Source: Lysobacter stagni (lineage in GTDB: Bacteria > Pseudomonadota > Gammaproteobacteria > Xanthomonadales > Xanthomonadaceae). Taken from it: a DNA stretch of 64,000 bases. Under the pieces are notes generated by a model that was given only the letters and a program-made list of their open reading frames with translations, had not been told where the DNA came from and searched no databases. Location: contig NZ_JASGBI010000001.1 in the NCBI RefSeq assembly GCF_030053425.1, positions 814,001-878,000 on the forward strand, in the 5' to 3' direction. Positions 8,745 through 17,980 of this stretch are shown here, one piece after another. The translations under genes and the position numbers were made by a program. Each line of letters starts with the position of its first letter. The stretch's first letter is position 1.

Positions 8745-11129
8745 TCACGGCGTCGCCGGTCCCCGCGGCAGGAGGGCCACTTCGTCCACGACCCACATCG
8801 GGTTGTACTCGCCCGAGGCGAAGGTGAAGCACAGGTCGTGGCGGCCGGCCAGGGTCGGCAGCGTGGCCTCCAGCGTGGTCAGACCGGGCGACTTGCGCGC
8901 GGGCTTGAGCGGCAGGGTGACGACCGGCTCGCCTTCGCAGTTGTCCAGGCGCACTTCCAGCGCGCCGCCTTCGATCTTCGCCGGGCGCGTCACCACCTTG
9001 CTGGCGTCCTTCCACAGCTGGAAGTTGTGCGGCAGCTGGCCCACGCGCACCTGCAGGGTGCCGATGCCGTCCAGCGGCGCCTCGTCGTAGATCCAGCACG
9101 GATCGAACACGTCGGCGAGCAGGAGGGTGCGGTCGCCGTCCTTGCCGTCGGCCGGGGCGTCGTCTTCCATACGCAGCATCAGGTCCTGCTTGCACGAGCG
9201 CAGCGCGTGGCTGCCGCGCGCCAGCAGGCTGTGGGTATCGAGCACGAACGTGCGCGTGGCCGCCAGCGGTCTTCCGTCGGCGAAGGCATTGGCCTGCACC
9301 GTGGTCGGCAGCGGCAGCGTGAGCGGATGCGTGTACTCCGGCGAAGTCGCGGTTGGCGTGCTGCCGTCGGTGGTGAAGCGGATCGTGCCGAAGCCGGTCT
9401 GGTTGGACAGCGCCAGCGATCCCTGGCCCGCCTCGGCCGGCTGCGGCGAGAAGCGAACGGCGAAGGCGCTGTCGGCCGCATGGAAGCCGGTGGCCTGATA
9501 ACGCGCCATCTGCGGCGCCATGCGCTGGAGGAAATCCTTCCAGTCGCGGCGCGAATCGGGCGTCCAGGTCACTTCGGCCAGCGCGGCGGCGCGCGGGAAC
9601 AGCGAACGCTGCACGCGATCGAAGGTGCGCTGGTGTTCGGTCCACAGGTTGCCCTGCGCGCCCAGCACCTGCTTGGCCTGGTCCGCGCTCAGCTGCACCG
9701 GTACGACCTTGAAGCCGTAGAGGTCCTCCAGCGATTCGACGCCGAGCCGGCCGGGCGTTTCGTCCGGGCCGTCGCTCTGGACGTGGTCCAGGTACAGGTC
9801 CGGCGCCGGTGCGAGCACGACATCGTGGCCGGCACGCGCGGCTTCGATGGCGCCTTCGGTGCCACGCCACGACATCACGGTGGCGTCCGCGGGCGGACCG
9901 CCTTCCAGGATCTCGTCCCAGCCCAGCATGCGCTTGCCCTTGCCTTCGATGTACTTGCCCAGCTGGCCCATGAACCAGCTCTGCAGCTGCATCTCATCCT
10001 TCAGACCCAGCTCGCGCAGCTTGGCCTGGACCGCCGGCGACTTCTCCCACTGGTCCTTGGCCGCTTCGTCGCCGCCCAGGTGGATGTACTTGCCGGGGAA
10101 CAGCGCGGCGACTTCGTCCAGCACGTTTTCCAGGAACTTCAGGGTGTTCTCGTCCGGCTTGAACAGCCAGGTGTTCACGCCCCAGTCCGGCGACACCGGC
10201 GGCTTCTGGCCGGTCACGCCCAGCTCCGGATACGCGGCGATGGCGGCCTGCGCGTGGCCGGGGAGGTCGATCTCCGGCACCACGGTGACGAAGCGGTCGG
10301 CGGCGTACTTCACCACGTCGCGGATTTCGTCCTGCGTGTAGAAGCCGCAGTACGGCTTCGGCTTGCCCTTGGCATCCTTGCCGGCCGCGCCGGCGGGAAT
10401 GCGGCAGCCACCGATTTCGGTCAGCTTCGGATACTGGTTGATCTGGATGCGCCAGCCCTGGTCGTCGGTCAGGTGCCAGTGGAAGGTGTTGAGCTTGTGC
10501 AGCGCCATCTGGTCGATGACGGCCTTCACTTCGTCGGGCGTGCGGAAGTGGCGCGCGACGTCCAGCATCAGGCCGCGCCACGCGAACTGCGGCGCGTCCT
10601 CGATGCGTTGCGCTGCAATGGCCGCTTCGCCCTTCCCGCCGTCGGCGGTGGCCAGCTGCCACAAGGTCACCGCACCGTAGAACAGACCGGCCGGCGCGCG
10701 CGCCGTGACCGTGACGCCCTGCGGCGTGATGTCCAGTACGTAGGCCTCGTCGCCTGCCGGCGCGATGGCCGGATCCAGCGCGAACACCACGGCCGCGCCT
10801 TCGCGCGCGCCGCCGACCTGCGGGGTGAATCCGCGCGCCTGCTGCAGGCGCGTGGCGAAATCCTGTGCGATGCGCAGCGCCTGGGCGTCGTCGCCCACCA
10901 CCGCGATGCGCGACTGCGCGCCCAGCGTGTAATGGCCTTCGCGCGTGTCGACCTTGGCGGGCAGCGGGATCACGGGCGTGATCTGTGCCGGCGACATGGC
11001 CTGGGTTCCGGTCGGGCCTGCGGCTTCCTGCGAAGCGGTGCCGGCGGGCGCAGCGTCGCGCTGGCACGACGCCAGCGAGCAGGCCAGCGCCAGTGCGGCC
11101 ACGACATGCAATGCGGATTGCGGCTTCAT
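8745..11129 (-). CDS. Beta-N-acetylhexosaminidase, GH20, lipoprotein
   Basis: A 794-residue glycoside hydrolase family 20 enzyme that removes terminal GlcNAc from chito-oligosaccharides or glycans. The N-terminus is a lipoprotein signal with lipobox LASC, so the enzyme is probably tethered in the periplasm or outer membrane. The N-terminal GH20b-like domain precedes the barrel, which begins FAWRGLMLDVARHF. The catalytic Asp-Glu pair is in YIHLGGDEAAKDQW, and WHLTDDQGWRI and VMSWRGTEGAI are further family signatures. A C-terminal region of about 200 residues (from about QATGFHAAD) is probably a carbohydrate-binding or chitobiase C-like domain. The start at 11129 rather than 11189 gives the lipoprotein signal. 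It lies downstream of the TonB receptor on the same strand. Confidence 0.92.
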   Translation of the reverse strand: MKPQSALHVVAALALACSLASCQRDAAPAGTASQEAAGPTGTQAMSPAQITPVIPLPAKVDTREGHYTLGAQSRIAVVGDDAQALRIAQDFATRLQQARGFTPQVGGAREGAAVVFALDPAIAPAGDEAYVLDITPQGVTVTARAPAGLFYGAVTLWQLATADGGKGEAAIAAQRIEDAPQFAWRGLMLDVARHFRTPDEVKAVIDQMALHKLNTFHWHLTDDQGWRIQINQYPKLTEIGGCRIPAGAAGKDAKGKPKPYCGFYTQDEIRDVVKYAADRFVTVVPEIDLPGHAQAAIAAYPELGVTGQKPPVSPDWGVNTWLFKPDENTLKFLENVLDEVAALFPGKYIHLGGDEAAKDQWEKSPAVQAKLRELGLKDEMQLQSWFMGQLGKYIEGKGKRMLGWDEILEGGPPADATVMSWRGTEGAIEAARAGHDVVLAPAPDLYLDHVQSDGPDETPGRLGVESLEDLYGFKVVPVQLSADQAKQVLGAQGNLWTEHQRTFDRVQRSLFPRAAALAEVTWTPDSRRDWKDFLQRMAPQMARYQATGFHAADSAFAVRFSPQPAEAGQGSLALSNQTGFGTIRFTTDGSTPTATSPEYTHPLTLPLPTTVQANAFADGRPLAATRTFVLDTHSLLARGSHALRSCKQDLMLRMEDDAPADGKDGDRTLLLADVFDPCWIYDEAPLDGIGTLQVRVGQLPHNFQLWKDASKVVTRPAKIEGGALEVRLDNCEGEPVVTLPLKPARKSPGLTTLEATLPTLAGRHDLCFTFASGEYNPMWVVDEVALLPRGPATP

Positions 11130-11175
11130 CGTTCCCTCATGTGTTGGTTGCGCCGCGTTCTCGGCGCCGAACGCA

Positions 11176-11202
11176 AGCGGGCCCGGCATGACCGGGCCCG
11201 CT
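11176..11202 (-). terminator. Perfect GC-rich hairpin between receptor and hexosaminidase genes
   Basis: An 11-bp perfect stem (AGCGGGCCCGG/CCGGGCCCGCT, loop of 5) lies 32 bases after the receptor stop on the minus strand. With no clear U-run it may attenuate rather than end transcription into the hexosaminidase gene. Confidence 0.6.
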
Positions 11203-11233
11203 GTGGTGCATCACACCGTCAAACCACGGTGGA

Positions 11234-13900
11234 TCAGTACTTGAAGCGGAAGTTCAGATAGTACTGGCGACCGTTGTTGTAGAACGCCTGCGGGGCGCCG
11301 TCGGCCACGAAGTAGTTCAGCGTCGGGTCGTTCAGGTTGAGCGCGTCCAGGGTGATCGACATCCAGTCGGTCGCCTTCCAGCCGACCGAGGCCGACAGCG
11401 TGCCGAAGTCGTCCTGGAAGTACTGATTGGCGCGCAGCATGCCGTGGTAGAACGACGAGCGGAACGTGTAACCGATGCGGGCGTTGAACTGGTCGTTCTC
11501 GAAGTACGCCGACAGGTTCCAGGTGTTCTTCGAGGCACCCACCAGCGGGTCGCCGCCATCGGCTTCGGCATCGGTGTAGGTGTAGTTCGCCTGCACGCCG
11601 AAGTAGTCGCCGAAGGGCTGCTCGTACGAGACTTCGGCGCCACGGACCTTGCCGTCGCTGTTGATCGGCAGCGTGACCTCGTAGTTCTCGATCATGCCGT
11701 TCTGGTCGTTCACGTAGGCACGGGTCTCGGTGCCGTACTTGACGTAGTTGTCCAGATCCATCGAGAACAGGCTGAGCGAGAGCAGGCCGCGCTCGACGAA
11801 GTACCACTCCAGCGACGCATCGAAGTTGGTCGAGACGATCGGATCCAGGTCCGAGTTACCCGACGTACCGGTGTGGGTCAGGTTCGACAGCGACACCGCA
11901 CCGGCCAGGGCCGAGTAGTCGGGCATCGTCATCGTCTGCGACGCCGCCAGGCGCAGCACCAGGTCTTCGTTGATGTTGTAGCGGAAGTTCGCGCTGGGCA
12001 GGACCTTGCTGTGCGAGTTCTGGTCGCGCACGCGCTGGAAGTCGCCGAACAGGCTGCTCACGTCCGGCGTGACGGCCGTACCGGCCAGGCCACGGTAGTA
12101 CTTGATGTCCTGGTCGATGTCGACGTAGCGCAGGCCGGCGTTGGCGGTCCAGTTGTCACCCTCGAAGTTGCCCTGCACGTACAGCGCCAGGTTCTCTTCG
12201 TTGATGTTGAACTCGCTGCCGTAGTTGTGGCGCGCGCCGTCCTTGCGGACGGTGGAGTTGTTGTTGACCGCGTTCTCCAGCGCACCCTGCGTGAAGTACC
12301 AGACGTTGGTCGGGAAGCTGCCGCCCAGGCCGGTGCCGAAGTCGCCCGGATAGGAACCGACCGGAGCCCCGGCCAGCGCGCCGGCGATGTCGCCCGGATC
12401 GGAACCGAACGGGCTGTTCACCTCACGGGTGTGGTCGGCGTAGCGCGCGCCGAAGTCCACCGAGGACAGCGTGCCGTTGCCGAACCAGGTGAAGTCGCCC
12501 GTCATCCAGTCTTCCTTGTCGATGACGTCGTAGTACTGGATGCCCCAGGTGCCGAAGCCATCGGTGGTCGGGCCGGACGGGTTGTTGAGGTACCAGTTGA
12601 CGGTGTTGTCGGTGCCGCGCACCTGCCAACCGCCGCCGCTGCGGCCCGTGACGACCTCGGCGATGTTCTGCGTCGGGGTCGAACCGGTGCCCTTGGTCGT
12701 GCCGACCTGGCCCTTCATCGAGACCTTGTCGCTGATGTCCCAGGCGGCATCGAAGGTGACGTAACCGGTCTTCGCGGCCGATTCCGGACGCGAGATCATG
12801 TCGTAGATGCCGTAGCCCGGCGCGCTCGGCGCGGCGGCGTAATCGGCCTTCACCAGCACGCCGTTCTGCACGACATAGCCCGGCAGCGGTGCCTGGTTGG
12901 GCACGAAGTTGCCGGTCCACAGCATGTAGTTGCGGTTGTAGTTCGCCGCATCCATGTCGGAGTAGAAGGCGCTCAGGCCCAGGGTGAGGTCGTCGCTGGG
13001 CTTGGCCTGCAATTCGATCAGGCCGCCCATGCGCTCACGCGTCTGGGTGAAGTACACCGAGCCCGGCAGGCTGGGGTACTTCACGCCGATCAGGTCCGGG
13101 TTGGTCGCCGCGACCGGATCGGTCGCCGAGATGGTCGAGAAACCACCGACGATTTCCTGGCCGTCGCGACGCAGCTCGCGTTCCTGGTAGAACGCCTGCG
13201 CCATGAAGCCGAAGGTGTTGGCGTCGTTCTTGTAGTTGAACAGACCGCTGAGCTGCGGCTTGGTCGTGCCCGGCAGGTCGGAGTAGACCGCGCCGATCGA
13301 GCCTTCGGCCGAGATCTGGTTGGCGAACTCCAGCGGCTTGCGGGTGATCACGTTCACCGAGCCGGCGCTGCCGCCTTCGACGAACTTGGCCTCGGAGGTC
13401 TTGTGGACCACCGCCTGGCTGACGATTTCCGAAGGCAGCAGCGAGTAGCTGACGCTGCGGCCGACGGTCTCGACCTGGCTGAGGATGAACCAGTCGGCGC
13501 TGCCGATGGTGTGGCCGTTGACCAGGGTCTGCGTCAGGCTGGGGCTGGTGCCGCGCAGGCTGATGCGGTCGTTCTCGTCGAAGCCACCCTCGTTGGCGCT
13601 GGAGGAGCTGGTGCTCACGCCCGGCAGGCGCTGCAGCGTGTCGGCGACGTTATGCGCCGGCAGCTTGCCCACGTCTTCGGCGGTCACCACTTCGATGTGG
13701 GACCCCGCGTTGCGCTTGGTGTCCAGCGACTTTTCCTGGCTGGCGCGGATACCCACCACGACGACGGTGTCGAGGTCCTTGGCGTCCTGGGCGGCTGCCG
13801 AGGACTGCGCGACGGTGGCGGTTTCCTGCGCCACAGCCGACCCGGCAAAGCCGAGGGCCGCGACGATACTGGCCGATAGCATGGTCTTGCGAAGCTTCAT
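11234..13900 (-). CDS. TonB-dependent receptor, probably for GlcNAc or chito-oligosaccharides
   Basis: An 888-residue outer-membrane transporter. It has a signal peptide (MLSASIVAALGFAGSAVA), a TonB-box-like stretch (DLDTVVVVGIRAS), a plug domain (IEVVTAEDVGKLPAHNVADTLQRLPGV, then ISLRGTSPSLTQTLVNGH), a 22-strand-type barrel, and the terminal aromatic motif LNFRFKY. The plug resembles the Caulobacter/Xanthomonas sugar-importing group rather than siderophore receptors. A GGAGGGAGAG ribosome-binding site supports the ATG at 13900. The substrate is inferred from neighbours: hexosaminidase downstream, kinase and sugar permease upstream. Regulation by the nearby LacI-type protein is likely, but no strong operator copy is present just upstream. 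Confidence 0.88.
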   Translation of the reverse strand: MKLRKTMLSASIVAALGFAGSAVAQETATVAQSSAAAQDAKDLDTVVVVGIRASQEKSLDTKRNAGSHIEVVTAEDVGKLPAHNVADTLQRLPGVSTSSSSANEGGFDENDRISLRGTSPSLTQTLVNGHTIGSADWFILSQVETVGRSVSYSLLPSEIVSQAVVHKTSEAKFVEGGSAGSVNVITRKPLEFANQISAEGSIGAVYSDLPGTTKPQLSGLFNYKNDANTFGFMAQAFYQERELRRDGQEIVGGFSTISATDPVAATNPDLIGVKYPSLPGSVYFTQTRERMGGLIELQAKPSDDLTLGLSAFYSDMDAANYNRNYMLWTGNFVPNQAPLPGYVVQNGVLVKADYAAAPSAPGYGIYDMISRPESAAKTGYVTFDAAWDISDKVSMKGQVGTTKGTGSTPTQNIAEVVTGRSGGGWQVRGTDNTVNWYLNNPSGPTTDGFGTWGIQYYDVIDKEDWMTGDFTWFGNGTLSSVDFGARYADHTREVNSPFGSDPGDIAGALAGAPVGSYPGDFGTGLGGSFPTNVWYFTQGALENAVNNNSTVRKDGARHNYGSEFNINEENLALYVQGNFEGDNWTANAGLRYVDIDQDIKYYRGLAGTAVTPDVSSLFGDFQRVRDQNSHSKVLPSANFRYNINEDLVLRLAASQTMTMPDYSALAGAVSLSNLTHTGTSGNSDLDPIVSTNFDASLEWYFVERGLLSLSLFSMDLDNYVKYGTETRAYVNDQNGMIENYEVTLPINSDGKVRGAEVSYEQPFGDYFGVQANYTYTDAEADGGDPLVGASKNTWNLSAYFENDQFNARIGYTFRSSFYHGMLRANQYFQDDFGTLSASVGWKATDWMSITLDALNLNDPTLNYFVADGAPQAFYNNGRQYYLNFRFKY

Positions 13901-13977
13901 TGCTCTCCCTCCCACGGGCTGATGTGTGACTCCGCTCGGCCGTTTCTTGCGTCGGCGTTACAGAGCCAGTTTCCTGG

Positions 13978-14003
13978 GTCGTTTCCGCATCGGCGGGAAC
14001 GAC
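13978..14003 (-). terminator. Hairpin between glk and the receptor gene
   Basis: An 11-bp stem with one mismatch (GTCGTTTCCGC/GCGGGAACGAC) lies just after the glk stop on the minus strand, about 80 bases before the receptor start. It may end the glk message. It overlaps a degenerate 10/14 copy of the TGACAACGTTGTCA operator (14000-14013). Confidence 0.45.
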
Positions 14004-14028
14004 GCCGTTGTCCGGTACTGCGTGGCGC

Positions 14029-15090
14029 CTACGCGCCGTATTCCTGCGACAGGTGTTCCAGGTACCAGCTGGCGGCGCCGATCACGCCCAGGCGCTCGTT
14101 CTCGATCAGGCGCACCGGCACGCGTTCCAGCGCGGCGTGCATCACGCCCTTGTCCAGCAGACGCGCATGGAACGCGCTGTGCGGCAGGAAATCCTTCAGT
14201 TGCGGCAGGATGCCGCCGGCGATGAACACCGCCTTGGCGCTGCTGACGATGACCAGGTCGCCGATCACGCTGCCCAGCAGTGCGCAGAACGTGAGCACCG
14301 CTTCGCGCGCGGAGGCGTCGCCGCGACGCGCGGCTTCGGTGATCGCGGCGGGCGCGCGCAGCGCCGGCTCGAGACCGTCGATGGCGCAGATCGCGTCGTA
14401 GAGGTTCACCAGGCCCGGACCGGACACGAAACGTTCGGTGGGCACGTGGGTCATTCCGCGTTCGCGGACCCACTGCAGGATCGCGACTTCACGCGCGTTG
14501 CCCGGCGCGAAGGCGGTATGACCGGCCTCGGTCGGAAGCACCACGGTGCCGCCGCGATGGGGAATGCGTACCGCAGCGCCCAGCCCGGTGCCCGGGCCGA
14601 CGACCAGTACGGGACCGCGCGCGCCGGCGCTGACGCCCGGCGTCAGCAGCAGCGAATCGGCCGGGTCCATGCACTGCGCGGCATGGGCGGCGGCCTGGAA
14701 ATCATTGATGAAGTGCAGCTCGCTCAGGCGCAGGTCGGTGCGCAGTTCCACCAGCGAGATGCGCCACGGCAGGTTGGCATTGATGACCACGTCGTCCAGC
14801 ACGACGCCGGCACTGGCGATGGCCACGCGGTCGATGCCCGCGCAGGCGGCGTTGCCGGACATGAAGTCGGACAGGATGGCCGCCAGGCTGGGGTAATCGG
14901 CGCAGACGTACTTGCGATGCGCCAGCACCACGACCGCCGACTCGCCGGCGCCACCGGCGCGGACCAGGCCGACACGCGTATGCGTGCCGCCCACGTCGGC
15001 GGCGATGAAGCGCGTTTCCGGTTGCATCAGCGGCGGCACGGCGCTCACCCGCGGACGCCGCGCATGCGCAGCGCGCTCTCGGGATGGCAT
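14029..15090 (-). CDS. glk: Glucokinase family (hexokinase of the Glk type)
   Basis: A 353-residue ATP-dependent sugar kinase of the bacterial Glk family. The phosphate-binding loop FIAADVGGTHTRVGLV opens the domain, and VVGPGTGLGAAVRI and TEAGHTAFAPGN follow. FVSGPGLVNLYDAI is typical of Glk rather than ROK kinases. As the only evident sugar kinase of the locus it may phosphorylate glucose, GlcNAc or glucosamine; which one cannot be read from the sequence. The start is uncertain: 15090 has a weak AGG upstream, but ATG at 15027 (MQPETRF) would give 332 residues, nearer the family norm. A TTGACA box inside a LacI-type operator lies about 100 bases upstream. Confidence 0.85.
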   Translation of the reverse strand: MPSRERAAHARRPRVSAVPPLMQPETRFIAADVGGTHTRVGLVRAGGAGESAVVVLAHRKYVCADYPSLAAILSDFMSGNAACAGIDRVAIASAGVVLDDVVINANLPWRISLVELRTDLRLSELHFINDFQAAAHAAQCMDPADSLLLTPGVSAGARGPVLVVGPGTGLGAAVRIPHRGGTVVLPTEAGHTAFAPGNAREVAILQWVRERGMTHVPTERFVSGPGLVNLYDAICAIDGLEPALRAPAAITEAARRGDASAREAVLTFCALLGSVIGDLVIVSSAKAVFIAGGILPQLKDFLPHSAFHARLLDKGVMHAALERVPVRLIENERLGVIGAASWYLEHLSQEYGA

Positions 15091-15180
15091 GACCGGCCTG
15101 GTGTTGCCTTCGTGTCCCACCGCATGTTCCCTCCGCTTTCCGCCGGCTCCCCACCGACGGGGCCGAGATTGGCGCGGCCC

Positions 15181-15194
15181 TGACAACGTTGTCA
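15181..15194. promoter_or_regulatory. Perfect palindromic LacI-type operator upstream of glk
   Basis: TGACAACGTTGTCA is a perfect 14-bp palindrome with the central CG typical of LacI-family operators. Read on the minus strand with one more base it is TTGACA..., so the operator covers a consensus -35 box pointing at glk, a classical arrangement for repression. The likely binder is the LacI-family protein encoded at 16843. Apart from this site and its partner at 15337, the 320-base gap between glk and the permease holds only unassigned sequence. Confidence 0.75.
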
Positions 15195-15336
15195 ACCAGA
15201 AGTTATGAAATTGTCAGAAACACCGGTGTCACGACCGACGAACGGCATTTTTTGCTGCGTCGCAGCAGGTGAAAACGCATACACGACGCGGCTTGAGGGC
15301 CCGTAGAGGCCCTCTATGGCGCATGACGGCGACTTG

Positions 15337-15350
15337 TGACAACGTTGCTC
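15337..15350. promoter_or_regulatory. Second, partial operator copy upstream of the sugar permease
   Basis: TGACAACGTTGCTC matches the first 11 bases of the perfect palindrome 156 bases away and keeps its central AACGTT. It lies 64 bases before the permease ATG, where it could block a promoter or serve as the second half of a repression loop. Confidence 0.6.
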
Positions 15351-15413
15351 CACCGGATGTCGTGCAGGTCAAAGGCGATGTCCCAGACCGCATTCCTTGG
15401 GAGGGGAATCCGC

Positions 15414-16715
15414 ATGTCCACGTCCACGCCTGCCGCCTCGCGCAGCCACTACGGATCCATCGCGATCATCGGCGCGCTGTTCTTCATCTTCGGCTTCGTC
15501 ACCTGGCTCAACGGCCCGCTGATCTCGTTCGCCAAGCTCGCCTTCAACGTGAGCGAATCGCTGGCGTTCCTGATTCCGTTCGCCTTCTACATTTCGTACT
15601 TCGTGCTGGCGCTGCCGTCCTCGCTGATCCTCAAGAAGACCGGCATGAAGAAGGGCATGGCGCTGGGCCTGTTCCTGATGGCGGTGGGCGCGGTGGTGTT
15701 CGGCCAGTACACGACCGCCCGCGTCTACGGCGGCGCGGTGACCGGCATCTTCGTGATCGGCGCAGGCCTGGCGATCCTGCAGACGGCGTCCAATCCCTAC
15801 ATCAGCATCCTCGGCCCGATCGAAGGCGCGGCGCAGCGCATCGCGGTGATGGGCATCTGCAACAAGGTCGCCGGCATCCTGGCGCCGCTGGTCATCGGCA
15901 CGCTGGTCATGCATGGCATGGGCGACCTCTCGGCGCAGGTGGCCAACGCCGACGCAGCGACGAAGGAGCAGCTGCTCAACGAGTTCGCCTCGCGCATCCA
16001 CGACCCGTACATGTTCATGGCGGGCCTGCTGGCGCTGCTGGCGGTGGGCATCGTGTTCTCGCCGCTGCCGGAAATCCGCCCGGAAGAAGTCAACGCCGAC
16101 GACGGCGCGCGCGGCAGCCGCAAGACCAGCCTGTTCCAGTTTCCGCACGTATGGCTGGGTGCGCTGTGCATCTTCGTCTACGTGGGCGTGGAGGTGATGG
16201 CGGGCGATGCCATCGGCACCTACGGGCAGGGTTTCGGCCTGCCGCTGGACAGCACCAAGTTCTTCACCTCGTTCACGCTGTTCGGCATGCTCGCCGGCTA
16301 CGTGGTGGGGCTGATCGCCATCCCGCGCTTCATCTCGCAGGAACGCTACCTCACCCTGTCGGCGGTGCTCGGCGTGGTGCTCACGCTGGGCGCGTTCCTC
16401 ACCAAGGGCTATGCCTCGGTGGGCTTCGTCGCCGCGCTGGGCTTCGCGCACGCGATGATGTGGCCGGCGATCTTCCCGCTGGCAATCCAGGGCCTGGGCC
16501 GCTTCACCGAGTACGGTTCGGCGCTGCTGATCATGGGCATCGCCGGCGGCGCGGTGCTTCCGCAGATGTTCGTGCACCTCAAGCAGGTGTACGACTTCCA
16601 GCTGGTGTTCCTGGTGCTGATGGTGCCCTGCTACCTGTACATCCTGTTCTTCGCGCTGCGCGGCCACGCCATCGGCCACGGCGTGGCCGGGGTACCGGCA
16701 GCGCAGAACGGATGA
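15414..16715 (+). CDS. nagP: Sugar MFS transporter, FucP/GluP/NagP family
   Basis: A 433-residue inner-membrane symporter with about 12 membrane helices. FFIFGFVTWLNGPLISFAKLAF in the first helix region and LAILQTASNPYISILGP are hallmark motifs of the fucose/glucose/GlcNAc permease family. The ATG at 15414 is preceded by a strong GGGAGGGG site, so the longer upstream reading was rejected. In related bacteria a member next to nag genes imports GlcNAc; here that role is inferred from the receptor, hexosaminidase and nagA in the same locus. It diverges from glk, and the LacI-type regulator follows about 130 bases downstream. Confidence 0.85.
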   Translation: MSTSTPAASRSHYGSIAIIGALFFIFGFVTWLNGPLISFAKLAFNVSESLAFLIPFAFYISYFVLALPSSLILKKTGMKKGMALGLFLMAVGAVVFGQYTTARVYGGAVTGIFVIGAGLAILQTASNPYISILGPIEGAAQRIAVMGICNKVAGILAPLVIGTLVMHGMGDLSAQVANADAATKEQLLNEFASRIHDPYMFMAGLLALLAVGIVFSPLPEIRPEEVNADDGARGSRKTSLFQFPHVWLGALCIFVYVGVEVMAGDAIGTYGQGFGLPLDSTKFFTSFTLFGMLAGYVVGLIAIPRFISQERYLTLSAVLGVVLTLGAFLTKGYASVGFVAALGFAHAMMWPAIFPLAIQGLGRFTEYGSALLIMGIAGGAVLPQMFVHLKQVYDFQLVFLVLMVPCYLYILFFALRGHAIGHGVAGVPAAQNG

Positions 16716-16842
16716 CGGTGGTCGGTAATCCGCGTGAAAAATGACCACACGCCAGCGCACGTCGTTCCCATCGCGGGAGCGGGTGGTTACGCTTAACGCA
16801 TTCCCGCCGCGGACTTCCGCGGCGGTTCCACCGGCGGCAGGC

Positions 16843-17898
16843 ATGTCGAAACCACACGAAACCGCGTCGCGCAGACCCACCATCAAGGACGTCGCCGAGC
16901 GAGCCGAAGTCTCGCTGAAGACCGTCTCGCGCGTGATAAACGACGAGCCCAGCGTGCAGACCAGCACGCGCGAGCGCGTGCGCCAGGCCATCGCCGAGCT
17001 GGGCTACCAGCCCGATCCGTCGGCACGCAGCCTGCGCAGCGCGCAGCCCTACGCGCTGGGTCTGGTCTACGACAACCCGAACCCCTACTACGTCATCGCG
17101 GTGCAGGCCGGCGTGCTGTCGGTGTGCCGCGAGACCGGCTACGGCCTGCAGATCCACCCCTGCGATTCGTCGTCGAAGAACCTGGCTTCCGAGCTGATCG
17201 ACCTGGTGCAGCACTCGCGCCTGGCAGGCCTGGTGCTGGCGCCGCCGATGTCCGAGCGCAACGAACTGGTGACCGAGCTGGTCGCGCACGGCGTGCGGCT
17301 GGTGCGCATCGTCTCCGCAGCCGCGGACCCGCAGGACGGCAGCGCCTGTGTATACGTGGACGACCGCGACGCCGCCTACGACATCACCGAGCACCTGATC
17401 CAGCTGGGCCACAGCCGCATCGGCTTCCTCTGGGGCGGCAAGTCGCACGGGTCCTCGTGGGAGCGCTACAAGGGCTACGAGGACGCGCTGCGCGAATACG
17501 GCATCGCGCTCGATCCGGAGCTGGTGGTCGAAGGCGATTACTCCTTCGACGACGGCTTCCGCGGCGCGCGACGCCTGCTGGCCCTGCCCGACCGCCCCAC
17601 CGCGATCTTCGGCAGCAACGACGAGATCGCCGCCGGCGTGCTCGCCGCGGCCAAGTCCAGCGGCATGAACGTGCCCTACGACCTGTCCATCGCCGGCTTC
17701 GAGGACAGCCCGTTCTCCAAGCAGAGCTGGCCGGCACTGACCACGGCCAAGCAGGCCACGCAGGACATCGCGCGCCACGCAGCACACCGGCTGCTGCAGG
17801 AAATCCGCGAACATCCGGCGCGCGAACTGCCCAACGAGGGTTTCAGCCCCGAGCTGGTCGTGCGCGGTTCAACCGCGCCGCCACGCCCGAAGACCTGA
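16843..17898 (+). CDS. LacI-family transcriptional regulator, probable GlcNAc-locus repressor
   Basis: A 351-residue LacI/GalR regulator. The DNA-binding helix-turn-helix and hinge are at the N-terminus: PTIKDVAERAEVSLKTVSRVINDEPSVQ, then GYQPDPSARSLRS. The ligand-binding core starts LGLVYDNPNPYYV and includes AIFGSNDEIAAGVL and DLSIAGFEDSPFS. The start at 16843 places the helix-turn-helix about 11 residues in, as usual; the 34-residue upstream extension has no family support. The likely operators are the TGACAACGTTGTCA palindrome and its partner between glk and the permease. The effector is probably a GlcNAc-pathway sugar (phosphate). Confidence 0.87.
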   Translation: MSKPHETASRRPTIKDVAERAEVSLKTVSRVINDEPSVQTSTRERVRQAIAELGYQPDPSARSLRSAQPYALGLVYDNPNPYYVIAVQAGVLSVCRETGYGLQIHPCDSSSKNLASELIDLVQHSRLAGLVLAPPMSERNELVTELVAHGVRLVRIVSAAADPQDGSACVYVDDRDAAYDITEHLIQLGHSRIGFLWGGKSHGSSWERYKGYEDALREYGIALDPELVVEGDYSFDDGFRGARRLLALPDRPTAIFGSNDEIAAGVLAAAKSSGMNVPYDLSIAGFEDSPFSKQSWPALTTAKQATQDIARHAAHRLLQEIREHPARELPNEGFSPELVVRGSTAPPRPKT

Positions 17899-17980
17899 CC
17901 GGAAGCGCCCGCGCTCACGGCCGACAAACGCGGCCGGTGCTCTGCTACCGCTCCTGAACGCAGGCATCGGGAGCCAGGTC

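Noticed and set aside
14000..14013. CGACGCCGTTGTCC as a third LacI operator upstream of the TonB receptor
   Set aside because: Only 10 of 14 positions match and it lies within a hairpin at the end of glk; too weak to list as a site.
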